This document shows, in pieces, positions 57,454 through 64,000 of a DNA stretch of 64,000 nucleotides. The DNA is taken from contig NZ_PZZZ01000003.1 in assembly GCF_003046475.1 (NCBI RefSeq), forward strand, positions 248,001 through 312,000, read 5' to 3'. The position numbers were made by a program, and so were the translations under genes. Positions within the stretch are counted from its first letter, which is position 1. Every line of letters starts with the position of its first letter. This DNA comes from Mycoplana dimorpha. Its GTDB lineage: Bacteria > Pseudomonadota > Alphaproteobacteria > Rhizobiales > Rhizobiaceae. The notes beneath the pieces were generated by a model, which saw nothing but the letters and a program-made list of their open reading frames with translations, had not been told where the DNA came from and made no database searches.

Positions 57454-57592
57454 AGAAACATTCGTTGGCAGTTTTCAGGGATGACGCTGCGCTGGACGGT
57501 TGACCGCACCTGCGGCGGCCCTGCCCCGGCGCTTCCGTGAAGCGCCGGGGCAGCGGTTCAACGGGCGGCGTTACCGGGATACGGCGCGAACA

Positions 57593-59017
57593 TCACGACC
57601 CGACCCTGGCGGGGGCCGGCCGGAGCAACGCCTGCAAGTCGGTGGTTTGCGCGATCAGTTCCTCCGGCAGATCGGCCTGCAGCGCCAGGATCTCGCCGAT
57701 GGTCTTGCCGGTTGCCAGGACTTCCTTGGCGAGGTCCGCGGCACGCTCGTAGCCGATGGCCGGGGTCAGCGCCGTGGCGACGGCGGTGCTCGCCTCCAGG
57801 TGCTTGCGGCAATTCTCGGGGTTTGCGGTTATTCCGTCGACGCATCTGGTGCGCAGCGTATTGACCGCGTTCGTCAGCAGTTCGATCGAATGAAGCGCGT
57901 TGTAGACGATCACCGGCTCCATTACGTTCAGCTGCAACTGGCCGGCCTCGGAGGCCAGGGTGATCGTCAGGTCATAGCCGATGATCTGGAAGGCGACCTG
58001 ATTGACCACCTCGGGCACGACGGGATTGACCTTGCCAGGCATGATCGACGAGCCGGGCTGCAGGGCAGGCAGATTGATCTCGTTCAGGCCGCCACGCGGG
58101 CCGCTCGACAAAAGTCGAAGGTCGTTGCAGATCTTGGAAAGCTTCGTCGCCGTGCGCTTCAGCATGCCCGAAAACAGCACGAAGGCTCCGGTGTCCCAGT
58201 TGGCTTCGATGAGGTTGCCCGCCGCCGTCATAGGCAACCCGGTAACGGCCCTCAGCTCATCGACGGCCGCCTCCTGGTAGCCGGCGCGCGTGTTGATGCC
58301 GGTGCCGATGGCGGTTCCGCCGAGATTGACCTCGCAAAACTGCGATGCGATTTCCCCGAGCCGGGCGACGTCCTGGCGCAAGGTGGCGGCAAAGGCCTCG
58401 AACTCCTGTCCGAGCGTCATCGGGACCGCGTCCTGCAGCTGGGTGCGGCCGAGCTTGATCACGTCGTCGAAGCTCTCGGCCTTTGCCGCGAAGGCGCTTG
58501 CGAGCAACTCCAGCGCTTCGCGCAGCTTTTCCTGCGAAAGCAGGATCGCCAGGCGGATGGCGGTCGGATAGACGTCGTTCGTCGACTGCGAGAGATTGAC
58601 GTCGTTGTTGGGGTGTAGGGCGTCGTAGCTGCCGCGCGGCAGTCCGAGGATCTCGAGGCCGCGATTGGCGATGACCTCGTTGATGTTCATGTTGGTGGAG
58701 GTGCCGGCGCCCCCCTGGAAGACGTCGAGCGGGAAGGCGTCGAGATGCTGGCCGGCGATGATTTCCTCGCAGACGCGGCAAATCACCTCCCCCTTGCCGG
58801 GGGCCAGGTCGCCGACCCTGACATTGGCACGGGCTGCGGCCATCTTGACGTAGGCCAACGACGTGATGAACAGGGGGAAATGGCTGATCGGGATACCCGA
58901 TATCGGGAAGTTGGCGATGCCGCGCGCTGTCTGCGGCCCGTAATAGGCATCGGCCGGAATCGCCACCGGGCCGATCGAATCCACTTCGATGCGTTCTGTT
59001 TCCGTGGTCACTGTCAA
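57593..59017 (-). CDS. aspA: Aspartate ammonia-lyase
   Basis: 474 residues, full length. Fumarase/aspartase superfamily with the catalytic loop signature GSSIMPGKVNP, substrate motifs AGTSTNMNINEVIANR and HPNNDVNLSQSTND, and KLGRTQLQDAVPMTLGQEF; these favour aspartase over fumarase. It deaminates aspartate to fumarate. The start is TTG at 59017 with GGGAG upstream; a GTG six bases later is an alternative. 197 bp before the aminotransferase gene on the same strand. Confidence 0.92.
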   Translation of the reverse strand: MTVTTETERIEVDSIGPVAIPADAYYGPQTARGIANFPISGIPISHFPLFITSLAYVKMAAARANVRVGDLAPGKGEVICRVCEEIIAGQHLDAFPLDVFQGGAGTSTNMNINEVIANRGLEILGLPRGSYDALHPNNDVNLSQSTNDVYPTAIRLAILLSQEKLREALELLASAFAAKAESFDDVIKLGRTQLQDAVPMTLGQEFEAFAATLRQDVARLGEIASQFCEVNLGGTAIGTGINTRAGYQEAAVDELRAVTGLPMTAAGNLIEANWDTGAFVLFSGMLKRTATKLSKICNDLRLLSSGPRGGLNEINLPALQPGSSIMPGKVNPVVPEVVNQVAFQIIGYDLTITLASEAGQLQLNVMEPVIVYNALHSIELLTNAVNTLRTRCVDGITANPENCRKHLEASTAVATALTPAIGYERAADLAKEVLATGKTIGEILALQADLPEELIAQTTDLQALLRPAPARVGS

Positions 59018-59406
59018 GGAAGTCTCCCGTCTCTAATCAACTTTCACCAATGCATGTCTCCCAGATCCCACGGTGGAGATTCCGGCGCGCACGCTGCCGC
59101 GAAATGGACTTGCCGGGCCGAAGTTGAGGGAGAATGAATACAGGTCGCCGATGGCTGTTCGCCGCATGTCTCCAGGTTCGCATCGCCGGCGCGACCTGCC
59201 CGCGACGAGCGTCGTGCCAACCGAAAAGACGAAACCGGCTGCCGCCGGCCAGCCTCGAATGGCATTTTCATACCAGCCGCCGTCTAGAACAGATCGCGTG
59301 AAAAGGAAAGCACGCGATTTGCCTCGGGGTTTGCGGCCCTGATGTCGCCATGAGATCGCGGCCGGGCGATCCGCCCGACGCCGACGACCTGGAGTGGTGG
59401 GGTTGA
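59018..59406. other. Gene-free stretch between aspA and the stress protein gene
   Basis: About 390 bp, expected to hold the aspA promoter on the minus strand. Open frames here are short, lack ribosome-binding sites and show no recognisable product. No strong repeat or hairpin noticed. Confidence 0.4.
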
Positions 59407-59853
59407 TTAGCGGATCACCAGCACCGGCACACTGGTCTTCACCAGCACCTCGGAGGTCTGACTTCCGAGCAGGACCTTCTGCACGCCACGCCGGCCGTGC
59501 GAGGACATCACGATGAGATCGCAACCGTTCAGCTTGGCGAAGCTGGCGATGGCTTCGGCAGGCGATTCATTGATTTCATGCACCAGATCGACCGGCACGC
59601 CGTGTTCGGCGCCGCGCCGTTCGATATAGGAAAACCGTTCCTTCATGATTGCGTCGATCTGCTGGTCATAGCGCCCGACGGGATCTTCGATGCCGCCCAG
59701 GCGGGCGGCACTCGCCATCTCCTGGCGCAGCGGTTCGGAAACGGTCAGGACGGTGACTTTCGCGTGGAGCGGCTTGGCGAGCGAGAGGCCGTGTTCGAGG
59801 CCCTTGCGGGCAAGTTCGGATCCATCGGTGGCGATCAGAATGTGCTTGTACAT
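59407..59853 (-). CDS. Universal stress protein (UspA family)
   Basis: 148 residues from the ATG at 59853 (GGAGAAG upstream). UspA fold: MYKHILIATDGSELARKGLEHGLSLAK start, then the nucleotide-binding end LIVMSSHGRRGVQKVLLGSQTSEVLVKTSVPVLVIR. The G-2x-G-9x-G(S/T) ATP motif is nearly complete, with Ser in place of the first Gly. Stand-alone gene. Confidence 0.93.
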   Translation of the reverse strand: MYKHILIATDGSELARKGLEHGLSLAKPLHAKVTVLTVSEPLRQEMASAARLGGIEDPVGRYDQQIDAIMKERFSYIERRGAEHGVPVDLVHEINESPAEAIASFAKLNGCDLIVMSSHGRRGVQKVLLGSQTSEVLVKTSVPVLVIR

Positions 59854-60283
59854 TTGTCTTCTCCGGCAGGAACTCTCCGGCATCCTGCACGACATCGGGC
59901 CGAAAGCAAATGCCGCCGGTGCCTGGCCACGGCAACTGCGGCGGATTGTCGGACCGGTTCCGCAACGCAAGGCCGCAATCCCGATCAGCTGCCGGCCGAC
60001 CCCGCCGACGCAGATCGGCACGGCGGTGGCGCCAAACGGGATTTCGACAGATCAACGCCCGTTAGCAACTGCGCCTTGGCGGCGCGCAGCGGCCCCGCCG
60101 GCCCGGCGGATCAGCCCCGCGGCGCGCCGCCATGCCAGCCTTGCGAGCGGGACGGCTTGATTTAGCGGCCGATTTGGACTGGGATAGGAGCCTAGAAGAA
60201 GAAGAAGACCGGACGAAGTTCCGGCAGCCGCAATCGCATGGGGGCGGCAGAACCGGTCACAGCCTTTGGGAGGGGCTGCTGTG
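59854..60283. other. Divergent intergenic region upstream of the sensor operon
   Basis: 430 bp without a credible gene. It contains a short AGA repeat (60194-60208) and, around the response-regulator ribosome-binding site, a weak stem CAGCC (60260-60264) / GGCTG (60274-60278) that would place the Shine-Dalgarno GGGAGG in the loop. Confidence 0.4.
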
Positions 60284-60682
60284 ATGACGGACATTCTCAT
60301 TGTGGAAGATGAACAGGCGATTCTGGAATCGCTTGAATTCATCCTCACCCGTTGCGGCTGGTCCGTCGGCGTGGCGCGCGACGGCGAGGCCGCGTTGCAG
60401 GCGGCGTTGCGTTTTCAGCCGCGGCTCGTGCTCCTGGACATCATGCTGCCCAAGCGCGGCGGTCTCGACGTCCTGAAGATCCTGCGCTCCAACGCGGCGC
60501 TGGCCTCGACCCCCGTACTGATCCTCACCGCACGAGGCCAGCAGTACGACCGGCAGGCGGCCATGGACCTGAAGGCGGACGGTTTCATCACCAAGCCCTA
60601 TGCCAACGGCGAGGTGGTCGACGCCGTGCGGCGCATTCTCGACAGCCGGCCGCGCCCGGCCGCCTCCCGCGCCCATGCCTAG
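60284..60682 (+). CDS. Receiver-only response regulator
   Basis: 132 residues, a single CheY-like domain with acidic pocket (IVEDEQ), phospho-acceptor Asp52 (VLLDIMLPKRGG), Thr in ILTARG and Lys in FITKPYANGE. No output domain. The ATG at 60284 has GGGAGGGG eight bases upstream; six extra codons upstream are unlikely. It overlaps the next gene by 8 bp and probably takes phosphate from the fused kinase encoded two genes downstream. Confidence 0.93.
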   Translation: MTDILIVEDEQAILESLEFILTRCGWSVGVARDGEAALQAALRFQPRLVLLDIMLPKRGGLDVLKILRSNAALASTPVLILTARGQQYDRQAAMDLKADGFITKPYANGEVVDAVRRILDSRPRPAASRAHA

Positions 60683-60968
60683 CCCGCCGGCCACCCCGAA
60701 GGAAGAGCCCGCCGAGCGCGAGGACGTCGCGTTCCTGGTGCCGTTTTTGGGCGTCGTGCTGCTGCTGCCGCCGCTTCTGAACCTGTTTGAGGATCTGCGC
60801 ACCCCGTACGGCGTGCCGGTCGAGGTGCTGTACCTGTTCGGGGTCTGGCTCCTCATCATCGCAGCGGCGGTGCTGCTGTCGCGCCGCCGGCCGTTCCGCG
60901 AGCCGACGCCCGTGGCGGAGGCGGACCAGCCCTCCCGACCGGCCCCGGCAGCACCGGACCGGACATGA
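60675..60968 (+). CDS. Small two-helix membrane protein in the sensor operon
   Basis: 97 residues: a Pro/Glu-rich N-terminus, helix at about 17-35 (FLVPFLGVVLLLPPLLNLF), a short loop (EDLRTPYGVPVE), helix at about 49-68 (LYLFGVWLLIIAAAVLLSRR), and a Pro-rich tail. Small membrane proteins like this commonly sit before Na+/solute symporter genes and may help the transporter part fold or function. Overlaps the genes on both sides. Confidence 0.85.
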   Translation: MPSPPATPKEEPAEREDVAFLVPFLGVVLLLPPLLNLFEDLRTPYGVPVEVLYLFGVWLLIIAAAVLLSRRRPFREPTPVAEADQPSRPAPAAPDRT

Positions 60969-63700
60969 TGCTGTCGCCCGATTTCGTCATCCTGACGGCG
61001 GTCGGCTATGTGGGGCTGCTGTTCCTGCTCGCCTATCTGTCGGACGCGCGGGCCAAGACGGGCAATGCCGGTTTCTTGCGCTCGCCGATCGTCTACACGC
61101 TGTCGATCTCGGTCTATTGCACGAGTTGGACATTCTACGGCGCCGTCGGCACCGCGGCGCGCAGCGGGCTGGAATTTCTGGCGATCTACATGGGGCCGAC
61201 GCTGGTCTTCGTCGGCTGGTGGTTCCTGCTGCGCAAGCTGATCCGCATCGCCCACAGCCAGCACATCACCTCGATCGCCGATTTCCTGTCGTCCCGCTTC
61301 GGCAAGTCGAGCCGGGTGGCGGTTCTGGTCACGCTGATCGCGGTGGTCAGCATCACCCCGTATATCGCCCTGCAACTGAAGGCCATCACCACCTCCATCC
61401 AGGCCGTGTCGGTCGCGAAGGGCGGCGGAACCGACCATCTGGCCACGCTCGACGAGGTGACGCTGGCGCTGGGGGTCGCGATCGGCATGGCGGTGTTCAC
61501 CATCCTGTTCGGCACCCGCAACGTCAACGCCCGCGAGCAGCACCCGGGCGTCGTGGCGGCGATCGCCTTCGAGGCCGTGGTAAAGCTGCTGGCGCTGCTC
61601 GCAGTCGGCATCTTCGTGGTTTTCGGCGTCGGCGGCGGCATCGCCGACATCTATGCGCGCGCCGTGGAGGCGGGCGTGCGCATCCATGAGAGCGAGCCGT
61701 TCGGCAGCCGTTGGGTCGCCGTGCTGTTCCTGTCGGCCTGCGCCGTCATCTGCCTGCCGCGGCAGTTCCAGATCACCGTGGTCGAAAATGCCAACGAGGA
61801 CCACCTGCGCACCGCAAGCTGGGCCTTTCCCTGCTATATGCTGGCCATGAGCGTGTTCATCCTGCCGATCGCTCTCTACGGTCAGTCGACCATGGCGGCG
61901 GGGTCGAATCCGGACATGTTCGTGCTGACCCTGCCGATGGAGACCGGGCATGACGCGCTGGCGCTCTTTGCCTTCATCGGCGGTTTCTCCAGCGCCACCT
62001 CGATGATCATCGTCGCCTCGATCGCGCTGTCGATCATGGTGTCGAACCACATCGTCGTGCCGCTGGCGCTGCGGGCCGCCTCCACGGCAGACGAGGCCGG
62101 CGAGCGCGACATCGCAAAGCTGCTGCTGCGCAGCCGCCGCATCTCGATTGCCGTGATGCTGCTGCTCGGCTTTCTCTATTTCTGGCTGACGCAAGGCTCC
62201 GACGCGCTGGCGCCAATCGGGCTGATCTCGTTTGGCGGGGTCGCCCAGCTCCTGCCCGCCATGCTGGCGGCACTCTACTGGCGGACCGCGACGATGAAGG
62301 GGGCGCTGGCGGGGATCTCGGCCGGCTTCGTCGTCTGGGCCTGGACGCTGTTCCTGCCGTCCTTCGCCACATTCAGCCCGGTGGTTGCCGAGGTGGTGGC
62401 CAACGGACCCTGGGGCATCCGGGCCCTGCGCCCCGAGGCGCTGTTCGGCATGGAGGGCATGGATCCGCTGGTGCACTCGGTGTTCTGGAGCATGCTGACG
62501 AATGTCACGATGCTGCTGTGTGGCTCGGCGCTGACCAGCCAGACTGCGCTGGAGCGGATCCAGGCGGCGCTGTTCGTCGACGTGTTCCGGCGCGCCCGGT
62601 CGTTCAAGCCGCGCATCCTGCGCGGCTCCGCCAGCACCAGCGAGCTGTTCTTCGTGGCCGAGCGGGTTCTGGGCTGGAGCCGGGCGCGGGCGCTGTTTGA
62701 TTCGGCCGGCGTGCCGCACCGGCAGACCACGCCCCAGCAGGGCGTTCCGGCCGACTTCATTGCCCGGCTGGAGCGCGAACTGGCCGGCTCGATCGGGTCG
62801 GCGTCGGCGCATATCCTGCTGACCAAGGCGATTGCCGGCGATGCGATCTCGCTGGAGGAGATGATGCAGATCGCCGATGAAACCCAGCAGGCGATCGAAT
62901 ATTCGCATGCGCTGGAGGTGAAGTCGCAGGAGCTGCATTCCACCGCCCAGCAGCTGAAGGAGGCGAATGCGCTGCTGAAGGAGCTGCATCAGCAGAAGGA
63001 CGAATTCCTGTCGCAGGTCAGCCACGAGGTGCGCACGCCGATGACCTCGATCCGCTCCTTTGCCGAAATCCTGATGGCGCCCGACGAACTCACGCCCGAA
63101 CAGCGGGCGCGCTTCATCACCACCATCCACAATGAGAGCGTGCGGCTGACGAAGCTGCTCGACGAAATCCTCGATCTCAGCGCGCTCGAGCAAGGCAAGC
63201 GCGACTGGGAGAACGTGCCGGTCGATGCGGAGGAGGTGCTCGAGCAGGCCATCGCCGTCTGCGAGGCGCTGGCGCGCAAGCGCAGCGTCTCGATCGAAAG
63301 CGGTGCGCGGGCCGGGAGCTGCATCGTGCCGGCCGATGCAGGCAGGCTGAGCCAGGTGTTCATCAACGTCATTGCCAACGCGATCTCGCACAACGATGCG
63401 ACCGATCCCGTGGTTCACATATCATCACGGCGCTGCGAGGCGGGCTATGTGGTCGATATTTCCGACAACGGCCCGGGCATTCCGGCCATGTACCACAAGA
63501 CGATCTTCGACAAGTTCGTCCGGGCCGAGCCGGACGGCATGCCCGATTCGCAAGGGCTGGGGCTTGGTCTGAACATCAGCCACAAGATCGTCGGCAAGCT
63601 GAACGGGCGACTGGAACTGACCAAGGGCGTGCTGCCGGGCGCCTGCTTCCGGATAACCCTGCCGACCTTGCGGGCGGCGGAGATTGTCGCGGTGCCCTAG
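60965..63700 (+). CDS. Na+/solute symporter-histidine kinase fusion (CbrA/CrbS-like)
   Basis: 911 residues. The N-terminal SSS-family transporter (about 1-500, 12-13 helices; RNVNAREQHPGVVAAIAFEAVVKL, FIGGFSSATSMIIVASIALSIMVSNH) is joined by a linker of about 150 residues and a coiled coil (about 650-680) to a HisKA dimerisation helix with phospho-His687 (SQVSHEVRTPMTS) and an ATPase domain with N-box (INVIANAISHND), DNGPGIP and GLGLGLNIS. It probably senses or transports an organic acid or amino acid, as CbrA does histidine and CrbS does acetate signalling; the ligand here is unknown. No receiver is fused; the partner is the first gene of the operon. Confidence 0.94.
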   Translation: MMLSPDFVILTAVGYVGLLFLLAYLSDARAKTGNAGFLRSPIVYTLSISVYCTSWTFYGAVGTAARSGLEFLAIYMGPTLVFVGWWFLLRKLIRIAHSQHITSIADFLSSRFGKSSRVAVLVTLIAVVSITPYIALQLKAITTSIQAVSVAKGGGTDHLATLDEVTLALGVAIGMAVFTILFGTRNVNAREQHPGVVAAIAFEAVVKLLALLAVGIFVVFGVGGGIADIYARAVEAGVRIHESEPFGSRWVAVLFLSACAVICLPRQFQITVVENANEDHLRTASWAFPCYMLAMSVFILPIALYGQSTMAAGSNPDMFVLTLPMETGHDALALFAFIGGFSSATSMIIVASIALSIMVSNHIVVPLALRAASTADEAGERDIAKLLLRSRRISIAVMLLLGFLYFWLTQGSDALAPIGLISFGGVAQLLPAMLAALYWRTATMKGALAGISAGFVVWAWTLFLPSFATFSPVVAEVVANGPWGIRALRPEALFGMEGMDPLVHSVFWSMLTNVTMLLCGSALTSQTALERIQAALFVDVFRRARSFKPRILRGSASTSELFFVAERVLGWSRARALFDSAGVPHRQTTPQQGVPADFIARLERELAGSIGSASAHILLTKAIAGDAISLEEMMQIADETQQAIEYSHALEVKSQELHSTAQQLKEANALLKELHQQKDEFLSQVSHEVRTPMTSIRSFAEILMAPDELTPEQRARFITTIHNESVRLTKLLDEILDLSALEQGKRDWENVPVDAEEVLEQAIAVCEALARKRSVSIESGARAGSCIVPADAGRLSQVFINVIANAISHNDATDPVVHISSRRCEAGYVVDISDNGPGIPAMYHKTIFDKFVRAEPDGMPDSQGLGLGLNISHKIVGKLNGRLELTKGVLPGACFRITLPTLRAAEIVAVP

Positions 63701-63706
63701 GCCGGC

Positions 63707-64000
63707 TCAGGCCGGGATCTCCTGCCGGTGGGCGCAGCTCAGGCGCGGGCAGGGGACGCAGGACGGCCCGACCTCGACCGGGGCGCCACCGAGATCCAGC
63801 CCGTCGCCATAGACGGTGCGATCGGCGTGGACGACGTCGCAGGCCAGCATGATCGAGAATGTCAGCGGCTTCTGGCCGAACCGGGCGGCGTGCTTGGACA
63901 CGGTCCTCGCCACCAGCAGGAATCGCCCGCCGCCCGGAAAGACGGAGACCTGCCGCACCACGCCACTGGTCGCGAACGCATCATAGATCGGCCACAACGG
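63707..64000 (-). CDS. DUF2083 transcriptional regulator, C-terminal end (runs off window)
   Basis: Last 97 codons of a gene whose start lies right of the window. The visible part includes GRFLLVARTVSKHAARFGQKPLTFSIMLACDVVHADRTVYGDG and a terminal cysteine motif CVPCPRLSCAHRQ. This is the pattern of the C-terminal DUF2083 domain in XRE-family short-chain fatty acyl-CoA regulators (ScfR/RamB-like), which control acetate and propionate genes. It stops 6 bp from the convergent kinase gene. Confidence 0.75.
   Translation of the reverse strand, partial: PLWPIYDAFATSGVVRQVSVFPGGGRFLLVARTVSKHAARFGQKPLTFSIMLACDVVHADRTVYGDGLDLGGAPVEVGPSCVPCPRLSCAHRQEIPA

Noticed and set aside
59044-59271. Short minus-strand ORF between aspA and the stress protein gene
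   Set aside because: No ribosome-binding site, poor codon bias and no family resemblance.
60257-63418. 1053-residue open frame antisense to the symporter-kinase gene
   Set aside because: Low-complexity His/Gln/Arg/Gly-rich translation, no start signal, no domain.

Overview
This is a high-GC window from an alpha-proteobacterium, most likely a member of the Rhizobiaceae (Sinorhizobium/Rhizobium/Shinella-like). The evidence is an AatB-type aminotransferase start, a DUF6074 protein, an Lrp-type PutR divergent from a PutA that lacks its own DNA-binding domain, and a second-type complex I cluster of the sort carried by some rhizobia. All calls come from reading translated sequence, motifs, spacing and start signals; no database search was possible. 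I saw no rRNA, tRNA, CRISPR array, transposase or phage gene, and the window reads as chromosome-like or chromid-like metabolic DNA.

Layout, left to right. (1) 1-7318: the lower half of lysine (pipecolate / 2-aminoadipate) catabolism. A minus-strand operon hglS, D-2-hydroxyglutarate dehydrogenase, amaB, aatB-like aminotransferase is divergent from a LysR regulator and a pipecolate-oxidase-like flavoenzyme. (2) 7386-12837: cytosine deaminase, then a lipid A phosphoethanolamine transferase (EptA/MCR family) with its own OmpR-type two-component system. (3) 12818-16843: a DUF1737/CitE-like pair, a small membrane protein, leuD, DUF2798, RidA, a 690-bp gene-free stretch rich in inverted repeats, and a small zincin-like metalloprotease. 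(4) 17100-22608: paaABCDE (phenylacetyl-CoA epoxidase) under PaaX and a TetR-type PaaR. (5) 22890-30421: a small orphan ORF, an Rrf2 regulator with four cysteines, DUF6074, putR/putA and an acetate CoA-transferase. (6) 30490-34747: a four-gene spermidine/putrescine-type ABC transporter.

(7) 35112-51580: the most unusual part, a complete but atypical NADH:quinone oxidoreductase cluster. Plus-strand genes run nuoJ, nuoK, MrpD-like, small membrane protein, a second MrpD-like gene, nuoM, nuoN, a terminator-like hairpin, then nuoABCDEFG. nuoH, nuoI and a CBS-domain gene converge from the minus strand. No ordinary nuoL is present, and four antiporter-like subunits are encoded instead of three. (8) 51740-55896: a type I secretion pair (HlyD adaptor, and an HlyB-type ABC exporter whose C39-like domain has Thr where the catalytic Cys should be) preceded by two small unrecognised proteins and no RTX substrate. 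(9) 56181-59853: an aminotransferase, aspartate ammonia-lyase and a universal stress protein. (10) 60284-64000: a receiver-only response regulator, a small membrane protein and a Na+/solute-symporter-histidine-kinase fusion in one coupled operon, convergent with the end of a DUF2083 (short-chain acyl regulator-like) gene that runs off the window.

The modules share a theme: lysine, proline, phenylacetate, aspartate and acetate breakdown feeding the TCA cycle, with an alternative proton-pumping complex I and a CbrA/CrbS-like nutrient sensor. The best candidates for an undescribed system are the four-antiporter complex I with its CBS protein, and the cysteine-less type I exporter with its two small partner proteins.
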